NCBI GenBank assembly: GCA_033717875.1
Contig: JADDKJ010000013.1
Span: 15,011 to 79,010 of the forward strand
Length of the DNA stretch: 64,000 nucleotides
Reading direction: 5' to 3'
From: SBBG01 sp033717875
GTDB taxonomy: Bacteria > Pseudomonadota > Gammaproteobacteria > Ga0077554 > Ga007554
This document shows, piece by piece, positions 45,448 through 55,397 of the stretch (positions are counted from its first letter, which is position 1; every line of letters starts with the position of its first letter). A model generated the notes under the pieces. The model was not told the origin of the DNA. It saw only the letters and a list, made by a program, of their open reading frames with translations, and made no database searches. A program made the position numbers and the translations under genes.

Positions 45448-45583
45448 GGAAGCGCAGACTTAATCCCCCTCTCCCGTTGGGAGAGGGCCAGGGTGAGGGA
45501 AAAACATGAGGCAAGCCCTTGAATTCCCCCTCATCCCAGCCTTCTCCCTCGGGAGAAGGGGACTTACATAAATCCGCGCCTCC
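45448..45583. mobile_element. Miniature inverted-repeat element, family A-like, in the groES leader
   Basis: A 136-bp element with ends GGAAGCGCAGACTTA and inverted GGAGGCGCGGATTTA, flanked by CTAA (45444-45447 and 45584-45587). Its middle is made of two hairpins, CCCTCTCCC-GTT-GGGAGAGGG and CCTTCTCCC-TC-GGGAGAAGG. Related hairpin sequence occurs at 56793-56816. It lengthens the groE leader to about 240 bases. Confidence 0.7.
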
Positions 45584-45665
45584 CTAAAGTCCTCTTGATC
45601 GGTGTTCAACCTAGCGGCCGCGCACCCGCGCCGGCCCGTCAATTTCATTAAGGGAGCTGAAACGA

Positions 45666-45956
45666 ATGAACATCCGTCCTTTATACGATCGCGTCATTAT
45701 CCGCCGCCTGGAAGAAGAGCGCAAATCCGCCGGCGGCATCGTCATCCCCGATAGCGCCACCGAGAAGCCCGTTCGCGGCGAAGTGGTCGCGGTGGGTAAG
45801 GGCAAGGCCCTGGACAACGGCGACCTGCGTCCGCTGGAAGTGAAAGTGGGCGACAAGGTGCTGTTCGGCAAGTATTCCGGCACTGAGGTGAAGGTCGAAG
45901 GCCAGGAACTGCTGGTCATGCGCGAAGAAGACATCATGGGCGTCATCGAAGGCTGA
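45666..45956 (+). CDS. groES: Co-chaperonin GroES
   Basis: A 96-residue lid protein of the GroEL chamber, with NIRPLYDRVIIRRLEEERKS, the mobile loop SAGGIVIPDSATEKP (18-32) and VLFGKYSGTEVKVEGQELLV. AGGGAG lies 11 bases before the ATG. First gene of groESL. Confidence 0.99.
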   Translation: MNIRPLYDRVIIRRLEEERKSAGGIVIPDSATEKPVRGEVVAVGKGKALDNGDLRPLEVKVGDKVLFGKYSGTEVKVEGQELLVMREEDIMGVIEG

Positions 45957-46015
45957 TTCCGTCAGCCGACGTTTTACCGCTAACCGAATAATCGAATTTT
46001 CAAGGAGCAATCATT

Positions 46016-47653
<1,638 letters not shown>

Positions 47654-47680
47654 GCCTGACTCGCTTCCATCTGTATCTGA

Positions 47681-47712
47681 AAAGCCCTGCCAGCGATGGC
47701 GGGGCTTTTTTT
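47681..47712 (+). terminator. groESL terminator
   Basis: AAAGCCCTGCCA-GCGA-TGGCGGGGCTTT, an 11-12 bp stem with one mismatch, followed by TTTTT. Position 27 bases after the groEL stop fits operon end. Confidence 0.9.
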
Positions 47713-47765
47713 CGCCCGCGGTTTTATACACTCTTTACAAGCTCTTGACCTTTGCAAATTTCATC

Positions 47766-47792
47766 TAAAGTTTTTGAACACACCACCGCTAA
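47766..47792 (+). promoter_or_regulatory. FliA (sigma-28)-type promoter of the chemoreceptor gene
   Basis: TAAAGTTT (47766-47773), 11-bp spacer, ACCGCTAA (47785-47792), against the consensus TAAAGTTT-N11-GCCGATAA: 14 of 16 positions. It is 50 bases upstream of the MCP gene, the expected class of target. Confidence 0.75.
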
Positions 47793-47842
47793 CGAATCTG
47801 TCGATATATTACTCGTCATTAGCGGCACAAAGCAGGTGATAT

Positions 47843-49465
47843 ATGCTGGAAAAGTGGTTGGCCAACATTGGTTGGCAGAAGAAGATTCTCGGTCTTTCCG
47901 GCATCTTTGTTTTGGGCATCACCGCCGTCGGACTGTTTGGCGGTTACACCATCTATCATCAGAACATTTCCATACAGACGGCGCTCAGCGAATCGCAGCA
48001 GCGTGTCGAGGCGGCGGCCAAGGCACAGGTCGCGATCCTTGCGATGGGCAGAGCCCAGGCGCAGATCATCGCTGCCCAGGAACCGACAGACATCCGCCGA
48101 GCCGCCCTGTCGGCCATCAAGGCCACTTCGCTGCTGGATGAAAATATCCAAAATCTGGGCGCCACGCTGAAGGGCGAACCCGAGGTCGAAGAACTCGTCA
48201 AGCTGGTGGAAGGCATGAAACCCACGGCGCTTGAAATAATCAAAGCCGCGCGGGCAAACGACGACACCCTGGCGACGGAAAAGACCAAGGAAATGCTCGG
48301 CGCCATGAACCGTGTCGAGGAACTGTCGGGCAAGCTTGTCGAACAGGAGCGAAAAGCATTGACTGAGCGGATGGCGCAACAAATGTCAGAAGGCCATCGT
48401 GTCATCGTCATGCTGGGCGTCCTGGTGGGGATCGGCATCGTGCTGGGGCTCATCGTCAGCTTCTTCGCCGCGCGTCTCGTCACCCGGCCGTTGTCCTTGC
48501 TGGAGAACGCCATGGCGGCGCTGGCGGCGGGTGATCTGCGCAGCCGGCTTGCGAGCATGGGCAACGACGAGATCGGCAGAACGGTCAGCGCCATGTCGAA
48601 AACCGTGGATAAACTGCACGACATCATCGGCAAGATATACCAGGGCGCGGACCATCTGACGGGAAAAGCACAGGATGTCACCCATACCGCGGATCAAATT
48701 CATGGCGTTTCGACGACGCTGCACGGCAGCATCAAGGACATCAAGGACGACATCAGCACCGCGCTCGACAAAACCAGCCAGGCGGTAGCACAATTGGAGC
48801 AGGTGGTGCAAAAGGCGCGGGGAACGTCGGAAAGCGCGCAGCAAAACGCCGCCCAGATCAGGGAAGCCGTGATCAGTTTCGAACGTTTCCAGCAAAGCAT
48901 GGAAAACACCGCGGCGGGCACGCGCAACCTGGCCAGGGCGGCGGAAACTATCACCACCATCACCAAAACCATCCGCGACATCTCCGCCCAAACCAATCTG
49001 CTGGCGCTGAACGCCGCGATCGAAGCGGCGCGCGCCGGCGAGCAAGGGCGCGGCTTTGCGGTGGTGGCCGATGAAGTCAGAGCCCTGGCGCGCCGCACCG
49101 AAGACGCCACAGGAGAAATATCCACCTCCGTGGAGACCATCTCCAACAGCGTGAAAACGACTGTCGGGCTGCTGGAAAGCTCTGTCACGGAAGCGCATCA
49201 GAATATCACGCGACTGCAAAACGTCGCCGACGAAACCGCGACCAGCAGCACACAAACCAGCCTGATGAGCAATGCCATGATCGAGGTAGTGGATCTGATC
49301 AGCGAACAGGAAAAGGCGGTGAACGGCATCAATGCCTCGATCAACGGCCTGCTCGAATTGAGCAAAGAAACCAGCACCCAAACCGATATACTGAACAATC
49401 TGGCGCATACCTTGAACTCGTCGGCGGCGGATCTGAACAACGTCGTCGACGAATTCAAGCTATAG
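47843..49465 (+). CDS. Methyl-accepting chemotaxis protein
   Basis: A 540-residue chemoreceptor: TM1 (about 14-35), periplasmic helical sensor (36-180, no recognised ligand domain, rich in Ala/Glu/Lys), TM2 (about 187-207), HAMP (208-262) and a cytoplasmic coiled coil with the signalling tip ISAQTNLLALNAAIEAARAG, then FAVVADEVRALARRT. No C-terminal NWETF pentapeptide for CheR tethering. AGGTGA lies before the ATG. No other chemotaxis gene is adjacent. Confidence 0.95.
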   Translation: MLEKWLANIGWQKKILGLSGIFVLGITAVGLFGGYTIYHQNISIQTALSESQQRVEAAAKAQVAILAMGRAQAQIIAAQEPTDIRRAALSAIKATSLLDENIQNLGATLKGEPEVEELVKLVEGMKPTALEIIKAARANDDTLATEKTKEMLGAMNRVEELSGKLVEQERKALTERMAQQMSEGHRVIVMLGVLVGIGIVLGLIVSFFAARLVTRPLSLLENAMAALAAGDLRSRLASMGNDEIGRTVSAMSKTVDKLHDIIGKIYQGADHLTGKAQDVTHTADQIHGVSTTLHGSIKDIKDDISTALDKTSQAVAQLEQVVQKARGTSESAQQNAAQIREAVISFERFQQSMENTAAGTRNLARAAETITTITKTIRDISAQTNLLALNAAIEAARAGEQGRGFAVVADEVRALARRTEDATGEISTSVETISNSVKTTVGLLESSVTEAHQNITRLQNVADETATSSTQTSLMSNAMIEVVDLISEQEKAVNGINASINGLLELSKETSTQTDILNNLAHTLNSSAADLNNVVDEFKL

Positions 49466-49522
49466 GCCACCGCCGTTTTCAGGATGATTCTGAAAACACC
49501 TATTCCACAGGAGGAAGCCGCA

Positions 49523-50557
49523 GTGAAACACCCCAAAACCCACAGGAAAAACCAGATAGGCGTCATCGCCGCCGCCGCGCTCGGCGTATCGAGCCTTTTC
49601 TATTCACCCTTCGGCGGCACGGAGGAAGGCGATCAATATCTGCGCCCCGACACCGTACCGGCACCGGCCGACAACCAGATGACACCCGACCGGGTCGAGC
49701 TTGGCAAGATACTCTTCTTCGATCCGCGCCTGTCGGGCTCCAACTGGATCAGTTGCGCAACCTGCCACAACCCGGCGCTGGCCTGGTCCGATGGCCTGCC
49801 GACGGCGATCGGCGTCGGCATGAAAACCCTGCACCGGGCGACGCCCACCGTGCTCAACACCGCCTACAACAGGATCCAGATGTGGGACGGGCGCGCGCCA
49901 ACCCTGGAGGACCAGGCGACCGGCCCGGTCGTGTCACCGGATGAGATGAACCAGAATCTCGACGACCTGGTGAAAGAGCTGTCCGCCATCCCCGGCTATA
50001 AGGAGTTGTTCGAAAAAGCGTACCCCGGCGAAGGCATCAGCAAACAGACCATCGGCAAGGCTATCGCCAGCTTCGAAAGAACGGTGGTTTCCAGCGAAGC
50101 CCCCTTCGACAAATGGCGCAAGGGGGACAAAAACGCCATCAGTGAATCGGCCAAGCGCGGCTTTACCATTTTCGAAGGCAAGGCCAACTGCGCGGCCTGC
50201 CATCAGGGTTTCAATTTCGTCGACAACGGCTTCCATAATATCGGCCTGAAGAAGACCGGCGATATGGAGGATGAAGGACGCTTCGCCCACCGCAAGGTCA
50301 AGGTCCTGAAGGGCGCCTTCAAGACACCCACCCTGCGCGACATCGCGCTGACGGCGCCCTATATGCACAACGGCGCCTACAGGACGCTGGAGGAGGTGGT
50401 GGATCACTACGACCGGGGCGGCGACGCGAAGGATAACCTCGATCCCAACATCAAGCCGCTCAATCTGAGCGCGCAGGAAAGGACCGATCTGGTGGCCTTC
50501 CTCAAGACCCTCACGGGAAAGCATACGGCCGTCGCCGTGCCCAAGCTGCCTAACTAA
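49523..50557 (+). CDS. Di-heme cytochrome c peroxidase (CcpA/MauG family)
   Basis: A periplasmic di-heme protein that reduces H2O2 using cytochrome c or cupredoxin electrons. GTG 49523 follows AGGAGG by eight bases and opens a signal sequence (VIAAAALGVSSLF) in 344 residues; an ATG at 49484 has no site. Heme motifs CATCH (C78) and CAACH (C223) are present, with TPTVLNTAYNRIQMWDGRAPTLEDQA and TPTLRDIALTAPYMHNGAYRTLEEVV typical of the family. First gene of an operon with a cupredoxin and a di-heme cytochrome. Confidence 0.94.
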   Translation: MKHPKTHRKNQIGVIAAAALGVSSLFYSPFGGTEEGDQYLRPDTVPAPADNQMTPDRVELGKILFFDPRLSGSNWISCATCHNPALAWSDGLPTAIGVGMKTLHRATPTVLNTAYNRIQMWDGRAPTLEDQATGPVVSPDEMNQNLDDLVKELSAIPGYKELFEKAYPGEGISKQTIGKAIASFERTVVSSEAPFDKWRKGDKNAISESAKRGFTIFEGKANCAACHQGFNFVDNGFHNIGLKKTGDMEDEGRFAHRKVKVLKGAFKTPTLRDIALTAPYMHNGAYRTLEEVVDHYDRGGDAKDNLDPNIKPLNLSAQERTDLVAFLKTLTGKHTAVAVPKLPN

Positions 50558-50583
50558 GCCGACCTCAAAGGAGATATATCAAA

Positions 50584-50922
50584 ATGGTTATGTCACACCT
50601 CAAGAAAGCCGGGCTGCTGCTGCTTGTCGCCTGGGCGCCCTTGTCGCATGCCGCGGAATACGAGATCGGCCAGCAGAACAAGACCTTCATCAACAACGGG
50701 CAGAAGATCGAGCAATTCAAAATCAAAGCCGGCGACACGATTCGCTTCAAGAATCACGATCCATTTTTTCATAACATCTTTTCGCTGTCCGAGCTGAAGA
50801 CCTTCGATCTAGGCTCCTTCCCGAAAGGCGATTCGCGCACGGTCACTTTCGACAAGAAGGGCACCGTCGACATTGAGTGCGCCATTCATCCGCAGATGCA
50901 GTTGAAGCTCGAGGTCGAATGA
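50584..50922 (+). CDS. Plastocyanin-like cupredoxin
   Basis: A 112-residue secreted blue-copper protein. Signal peptide 1-23 (ending SHAA), then the cupredoxin fold with likely type-1 copper ligands H63 (FFHNIF), C99, H102 and M105 (ECAIHPQMQ). It could carry electrons to the upstream peroxidase. AAGGAGA precedes the ATG, and its stop overlaps the start of the cytochrome gene. Confidence 0.9.
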   Translation: MVMSHLKKAGLLLLVAWAPLSHAAEYEIGQQNKTFINNGQKIEQFKIKAGDTIRFKNHDPFFHNIFSLSELKTFDLGSFPKGDSRTVTFDKKGTVDIECAIHPQMQLKLEVE

Positions 50923-51569
50923 GGGACATGCGTGCCAAAACGCTGTTCATGGCGATCATGCTTGGCATGGTCGCCGGTGGCGCATCGGCCACCGATGACC
51001 GGGCGGACGTGAAGACGGCGCAATCCAAACCCGCCATCCGCGGGGGGATCGTTTTCAAATCCTATTGCGCGCTATGTCATGGCATCAGGGCGGATGGCGT
51101 CGGCAAGGCCACAAAGCTTTACGACAATGCGGCGCTGGATATCAAGCCGCAATCGCCGGAATACTACGACAAGATCATCCGCAAGGGTGGATCCGCCGTC
51201 GGCAAATCGCCCTACATGCCGCCCTGGGAAGACGAACTGTCGAATGAGCAGATCAGCGATGTGGTGGCCTATCTCGGCATCACCGGCGATTCCGCCCACC
51301 GCGGCGAAGTGGTATTCAAAACCAACTGCGTGCTCTGCCATGGCGTGAAGGGTGACGGCAAGGGCCGCGCCTCGGTGCTGTTCGATCCGCCGCCCGCCAA
51401 CCTGACCATGAGCGACAAGAACGATGACTACAAGCGCATGATCATCACGGTGGGCGGGGCGGCGATGGGACGTTCGCCGGTGATGCCGGTGTGGGGGGAG
51501 CAATTATCGGCGCAGGAAATCGAGGATGTTGTTGCTTATTTGAGGACTATTCTCGTTAAACAACCCTGA
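50919..51569 (+). CDS. Di-heme c-type cytochrome
   Basis: A 216-residue secreted cytochrome with two class I-like domains, each with one heme motif: CALCH (C50) and CVLCH (C137), and the probable Met ligands in SPYMPPWEDEL and SPVMPVWGEQL. The two halves are similar (VVAYLG / VVAYLRT), so it is an internal duplication. ATG 50919 overlaps the cupredoxin stop (ATGA). Probably the electron donor or acceptor in this periplasmic chain. Confidence 0.92.
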   Translation: MRDMRAKTLFMAIMLGMVAGGASATDDRADVKTAQSKPAIRGGIVFKSYCALCHGIRADGVGKATKLYDNAALDIKPQSPEYYDKIIRKGGSAVGKSPYMPPWEDELSNEQISDVVAYLGITGDSAHRGEVVFKTNCVLCHGVKGDGKGRASVLFDPPPANLTMSDKNDDYKRMIITVGGAAMGRSPVMPVWGEQLSAQEIEDVVAYLRTILVKQP

Positions 51570-51579
51570 GAACCTGTTC

Positions 51580-53646
51580 TCATGCGGAAGCAAGTAACCG
51601 AACCGCCTCCGCGGCAGGCAACGGTGTGCTGAGGTGAAAGCCTTGCATGGCGTCGCAGTGATGATCGACAAAAAAAACCTGCTGCGCGGCGGTTTCCACC
51701 CCTTCCGCGATCACCCGTATACCCAGATTGTGCGCCATGGCGATGATGGCCATGGCGATGGCCACATCATCATGATCGGTGGGAATATCACGGACAAATG
51801 AGCGGTCGATCTTGAGGGCATGGATCGGCAAGCGCTTAAGATAACTCAGACTGGAGTAGCCGGTACCGAAATCATCGACAGTGATTTCGATACCCATCGC
51901 CCCCAATGCACCTAGCGTGGGAATCACCACCTCGGCATTCTGCATCAGCATGGATTCAGTCAATTCCAGCTCCAGGTAATGGGGCTCAAGTCCGCTCTCC
52001 CCCAGCGCCCGTTCGATCGTCTGCACCAGATTGGGCTGACGCAACTGACGCACCGAGAGATTGATCGCCATGCGAACAGGAGTCAACCCTGCCTGCTGCC
52101 AGACTTTGTTCTGCGCGCATGCCTCGAGTAACACCCATTCGCCAATCTGCACGATCATGCCGGTCTCCTCGGCGATCGGGATGAACTGCATCGGCGCAAT
52201 CAGGCCCAGTTCCGGATGCTGCCAGCGCAGCAATGCTTCCAAGGCCACTATCTTGCCGCTATCGAGAGCCATTTGCGGCTGGTAATGAAGCACCAGCTCA
52301 TTGCGCTCGAGCGCATGGCGCAAGGCATGTTCCAGCGACAAACGCTCGAATGCCTTGGCATTCATTTCGGCGGCATAGAACTGATAAGCGCTGCGGCCCT
52401 GCTCCTTGGCGTGATACATGGCCACATCGACATTCTTCAGCAGGGCATCGACACCCTGGCCATCACCCGGATAGAGGGCGATACCGATGCTGGCGCTGAT
52501 GAAGAGCTGATAACCCGATACCCAGAAAGGCTGGGCAAATTCATCCAGAATCTTTTGCGCCACGCGCGCGGCGTCTTCACCCGCCGCCAGTCCCGGCAAA
52601 ATGAAAGCGAACTCGTCACCGGCAAGACGGGACACCGTGTCAACCTCGCGCACGCAACCCTTGAGCCGCACCGCCACCGCCTTGATCAAACCATCCCCCA
52701 CATCATGCCCCAGGGTGTCGTTGATGATTTTGAAGCGGTCCATGTCAAGGAACAATACCGCGACTTTGTGGTTGTAGCGTCTGGCCTCGGCAATGGCCTG
52801 CTCCAGGCGCTGCTTGAACATGACACGGTTAGGCAAGCCGGTGAGATCATCGTAATGGGCCAGATAATGGATCCGCGCCTCGGCGCTCCGGCGCTCCGTG
52901 ATATCCTGTATCGCACCTTCGTGATACAACACCTGCCCTGTGGCGTCACACACGATGCGGCTGCACGTCTCGGCCCAGATCACACTGCCATCATAACGAC
53001 GCAATTGCGCGATATAACCGCGCATCTTGCCATCCCGCCGCAACAACAACTCCTGCAAGCGCTGGTAACCTTCGGCATGCACGCACAAATCGGCGACATT
53101 GATGGACTGGAGCGACGACAGATCGGGATATCCGAGCATCTGCAACAGCGCCGGATTGGCATCCAGTATCCGCCCCTCGGGCGTGGTTTGATACAAACCC
53201 ACCGGCACGCCGTCGAAAAGGCCGCGATAGCGAAACTCGGCTTCGGCCAGCGCCTGCCGCTGACGGGACTTATTCAGCGCCGCGCGCACCGCAAGCGCCA
53301 GACGGGGGAAATGGGCGTGCGATTTGAGGATGTAGTCGTCAAGATCGGCCTTCATCGCCTCGACGGCGATCTCCTCGCTGCCGGTCGCCGTGAACATGAT
53401 CACCGGACAATCCGGCCAGCGCGACTTGACCTCGCGCAAAACCTCCAGCCCCGTCGTCCAGTGTATCTGATAATCCGTGACGACAAGATCGAAACCGCCC
53501 ACCCCAAGAGCCTCTTGCAGCTCCTGCGGATGGCCAATCGGAGAAACATGGAGATCGGGAAATTCCCGGCCGAGAAAACGCGCCAGCAAGGCGCGCATAT
53601 CGGGGTCATCGTCAACGAGGAGAACACGGATCGGGCCATCAGTCAT
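51580..53646 (-). CDS. REC-PAS-GGDEF-EAL cyclic di-GMP protein
   Basis: 688 residues from ATG 53646. Receiver domain (5-120; VLLVDDDPDMRALL, phospho-acceptor Asp in LVVTDYQI), PAS (about 140-255), GGDEF domain (about 270-430) with the site written AGDEF in SRLAGDEFAFIL, and EAL domain (about 440-685) with EALLRW, ELTESMLM and DDFGTGYSSLSYLKRLP intact. The first G to A change in GGDEF is common in proteins that keep or lose cyclase activity; the EAL side looks active, so net phosphodiesterase is likely. No histidine kinase is adjacent. Confidence 0.95.
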   Translation of the reverse strand: MTDGPIRVLLVDDDPDMRALLARFLGREFPDLHVSPIGHPQELQEALGVGGFDLVVTDYQIHWTTGLEVLREVKSRWPDCPVIMFTATGSEEIAVEAMKADLDDYILKSHAHFPRLALAVRAALNKSRQRQALAEAEFRYRGLFDGVPVGLYQTTPEGRILDANPALLQMLGYPDLSSLQSINVADLCVHAEGYQRLQELLLRRDGKMRGYIAQLRRYDGSVIWAETCSRIVCDATGQVLYHEGAIQDITERRSAEARIHYLAHYDDLTGLPNRVMFKQRLEQAIAEARRYNHKVAVLFLDMDRFKIINDTLGHDVGDGLIKAVAVRLKGCVREVDTVSRLAGDEFAFILPGLAAGEDAARVAQKILDEFAQPFWVSGYQLFISASIGIALYPGDGQGVDALLKNVDVAMYHAKEQGRSAYQFYAAEMNAKAFERLSLEHALRHALERNELVLHYQPQMALDSGKIVALEALLRWQHPELGLIAPMQFIPIAEETGMIVQIGEWVLLEACAQNKVWQQAGLTPVRMAINLSVRQLRQPNLVQTIERALGESGLEPHYLELELTESMLMQNAEVVIPTLGALGAMGIEITVDDFGTGYSSLSYLKRLPIHALKIDRSFVRDIPTDHDDVAIAMAIIAMAHNLGIRVIAEGVETAAQQVFFVDHHCDAMQGFHLSTPLPAAEAVRLLASA

Positions 53647-53809
53647 GACGATGGCCCCCAGAACACGGGCTACTTCGAACAATCAACACCACACCCCCTA
53701 AAAACCCCAGGATTTCGCATGATTTTGATTCACGGACAGGTTTTTAAACCGCCGAATTTTCAAGGATAATAATGCCATCCCGGAATGATTGCAATCGGAG
53801 ACGACAACC

Positions 53810-54112
53810 ATGGCCGAAACCCCGCCGCGACTCCCACTGGCCTCGCCAGAACTGGAAGAGCGCGTGAGAAACACCTTCCCCTTCGAAGAGATGTCCCCGG
53901 AAGAATTCGCCGGACGCGACGGCGAGGGTTGGACGGCATTTTCCTTCGATGCCTACCAATACCGGGACGAAAAACTCCACGCCTGGATACAGCAATTCGG
54001 CAAGATCCTCTCTACACCTGGCGCCGTCGAACTCTACCAGATGAAATATCTCACACCGCAGGAACGGGCCAGGCTGGTGATGTTGAAACAGATGATGGAG
54101 GATGACTTCTAA
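53810..54112 (+). CDS. Small protein of unknown function
   Basis: A 100-residue soluble, acidic, Glu/Phe-rich protein (LASPELEERVRNTFPFEEMS...GWTAFSFDAYQYRDEKLHAWIQQFGKIL...QERARLVMLKQMMEDDF). No signal or membrane segment and no family I recognise. The ATG at 53810 follows GGAG by nine bases. It is divergent from the GGDEF-EAL gene and convergent with the PBP-like gene. Base composition and codon use match its neighbours, and the frame is open throughout. Confidence 0.6.
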   Translation: MAETPPRLPLASPELEERVRNTFPFEEMSPEEFAGRDGEGWTAFSFDAYQYRDEKLHAWIQQFGKILSTPGAVELYQMKYLTPQERARLVMLKQMMEDDF

Positions 54113-54116
54113 GAAG

Positions 54117-54153
54117 GCCGCGGAGCGTCGGCCAATACACGGCACTCCGCGGC
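54117..54153. terminator. Hairpin between convergent genes
   Basis: GCCGCGGAG (54117-54125) pairs with CTCCGCGGC (54145-54153) around a 19-base loop. No T-run follows on either strand, so it could be a Rho-assisted stop or a repeat; it serves both convergent genes by position. Confidence 0.4.
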
Positions 54154-54160
54154 AACGGGA

Positions 54161-54583
54161 TTACTTTACAGCTGCTTTCACAGTGTCGTCCACGCTGGAA
54201 GCACTGATGTAGCCAATCGCATTCTTGTTGGCACTGACCACCTTCTTGACCTCGGCGTCCTGATCCACAACTTTTGGCGGCAGCGCCTTGCCGGCAAAGA
54301 TGTTCTGCGCCCATAGCGCCTTCATGTTGGCCGCGCTCTTGCCCAGGATGTTGCCATAGAAATCCGCCCGGACTGGATTGCTCTCGCCCTGATCGACGGC
54401 GAATACCGGCCCACCGTCCGCCCAGGCTTTCGCCTCGCCCGTGTAAACCTTTACGACAAATGCCTTATCCACGGCATTGGCGTTGCCCTTGTTGACGATC
54501 CCCACCACATCGCCGGCCCAGACAGGCAGGGCCATCATAACGCCTACGCCCATCGTCAGAATGCTACGCAAAATCATTTTCAT
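54161..54583 (-). CDS. PBP-like (phosphate-type) periplasmic protein
   Basis: A 140-residue secreted protein of the short PBP-like family often annotated phosphate ABC transporter substrate-binding protein. Signal peptide 1-22 (MMALPVWAG), then VVGIVNKGNANAVDKAFVVKVYTG, FAVDQGESNPVRADFYGNIL and NAIGYISASSVDDTVKAAVK. Its own start is the ATG at 54583 behind GGAGGAAAAAG. Upstream the same frame runs into a truncated porin, so readthrough could produce a fusion. No Pst permease genes are near. Confidence 0.85.
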   Translation of the reverse strand: MKMILRSILTMGVGVMMALPVWAGDVVGIVNKGNANAVDKAFVVKVYTGEAKAWADGGPVFAVDQGESNPVRADFYGNILGKSAANMKALWAQNIFAGKALPPKVVDQDAEVKKVVSANKNAIGYISASSVDDTVKAAVK

Positions 54584-55087
54584 CTTCTTTTTCCTCCACC
54601 TCAAAATATCATGATTGTAATTCAGGCCGATACCGCGATAAGCCTCATCAGTGATTCTTGTGGCTTCCTGATAGAGGGCCGGAATCAAGGTGGAAAGCTG
54701 TAGGAACTTGATGTCGCGAATCTCGTTGTACAATCCCACTGGCATCTTTATCTGACCAGCGCGCAACGAAAGACCGGCACTCACCTGACGATCGACATAG
54801 GCCCAGTCCATGCGCGTCTTTTCCGCTGTATTGTGCAAGTGCATCCAGACCTTGGTCTTGTCATCCAGTGTCGCGGCAATAACCAGCGCAAGAACGCCGT
54901 AACCCCAGTCGCCCTTCTTGTCCGCTTCGAGATAGGCGTTTTCGCTGGTGCGCAGATAGGCCTGATGACCATAGCCGTATATCGAAATCTTGTCGTTTAT
55001 CTCCACCGCCAGCGCTGACTGAACTCCCGCCGCCAAACCGATGCCGCTAATCGCGACAGCCAAATACTTTTTGCAACTTGACCTCAT
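54584..55087 (-). pseudogene. Truncated outer-membrane porin
   Basis: The first ~160 residues of a porin-like protein: signal peptide (ending AGVQSALA), then ISIYGYGHQAYLRTSENAYLEADKKGD, WMHLHNTAEKTRMDWAYVDRQVSAGLSLRAGQIKMPVGLYN and EAYRGIGLNYNHDI, the alternating pattern of the first beta-strands. Known relatives are several hundred residues long. Here the frame meets the leader of the PBP-like gene with no stop, so the C-terminal strands are missing, consistent with an in-frame deletion that joined the two genes. Confidence 0.65.
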
Positions 55088-55109
55088 TCCCTTCTTCTTT
55101 GACTTTAAA

Positions 55110-55262
55110 GGAACCTCTGATTAATTCAGAGGTTCCGCGGCACAGGGAGGTGCCGGCATTTTTCAATCAACCCAAGTGATTTAAACTAACTAAGAAAATA
55201 AAAAATCACATTTTTTCTTTTCATGCTCTGAGAATTCAAGGATGGAATTATTCAGAACTTCC
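55110..55262. mobile_element. Miniature inverted-repeat element, family A, full copy
   Basis: A 153-bp element, inverted relative to the copy at 33416, with ends GGAACCTCTGATTAATTC and inverted GGAAGTTCTGAATAATTC, flanked by a perfect TAAA duplication (55106-55109 and 55263-55266). It contains AAAAAATGTGATTTTTTATT-type sequence (inverted) shared with the 33416 copy. It lies upstream of the truncated porin. Confidence 0.8.
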
Positions 55263-55266
55263 TAAA

Positions 55267-55397
55267 GTTTGAAACTACCTACCATTTGTGAAAAACGTCC
55301 TGGTAATCTTACAAAGGTAAGGTTTTCGCGGAGGGAAGGAGAGGAAAAAAAGAGATAGGTAATACAGGATCAATCTGAAAACGGGGATGGCTGAGGC
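55267..55397. other. Remainder of the porin-mnmE intergenic region
   Basis: The 310-bp gap between the porin and mnmE contains the family A element and this AT- and purine-rich remainder. I see no gene, no strong promoter and no hairpin here. Confidence 0.5.
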
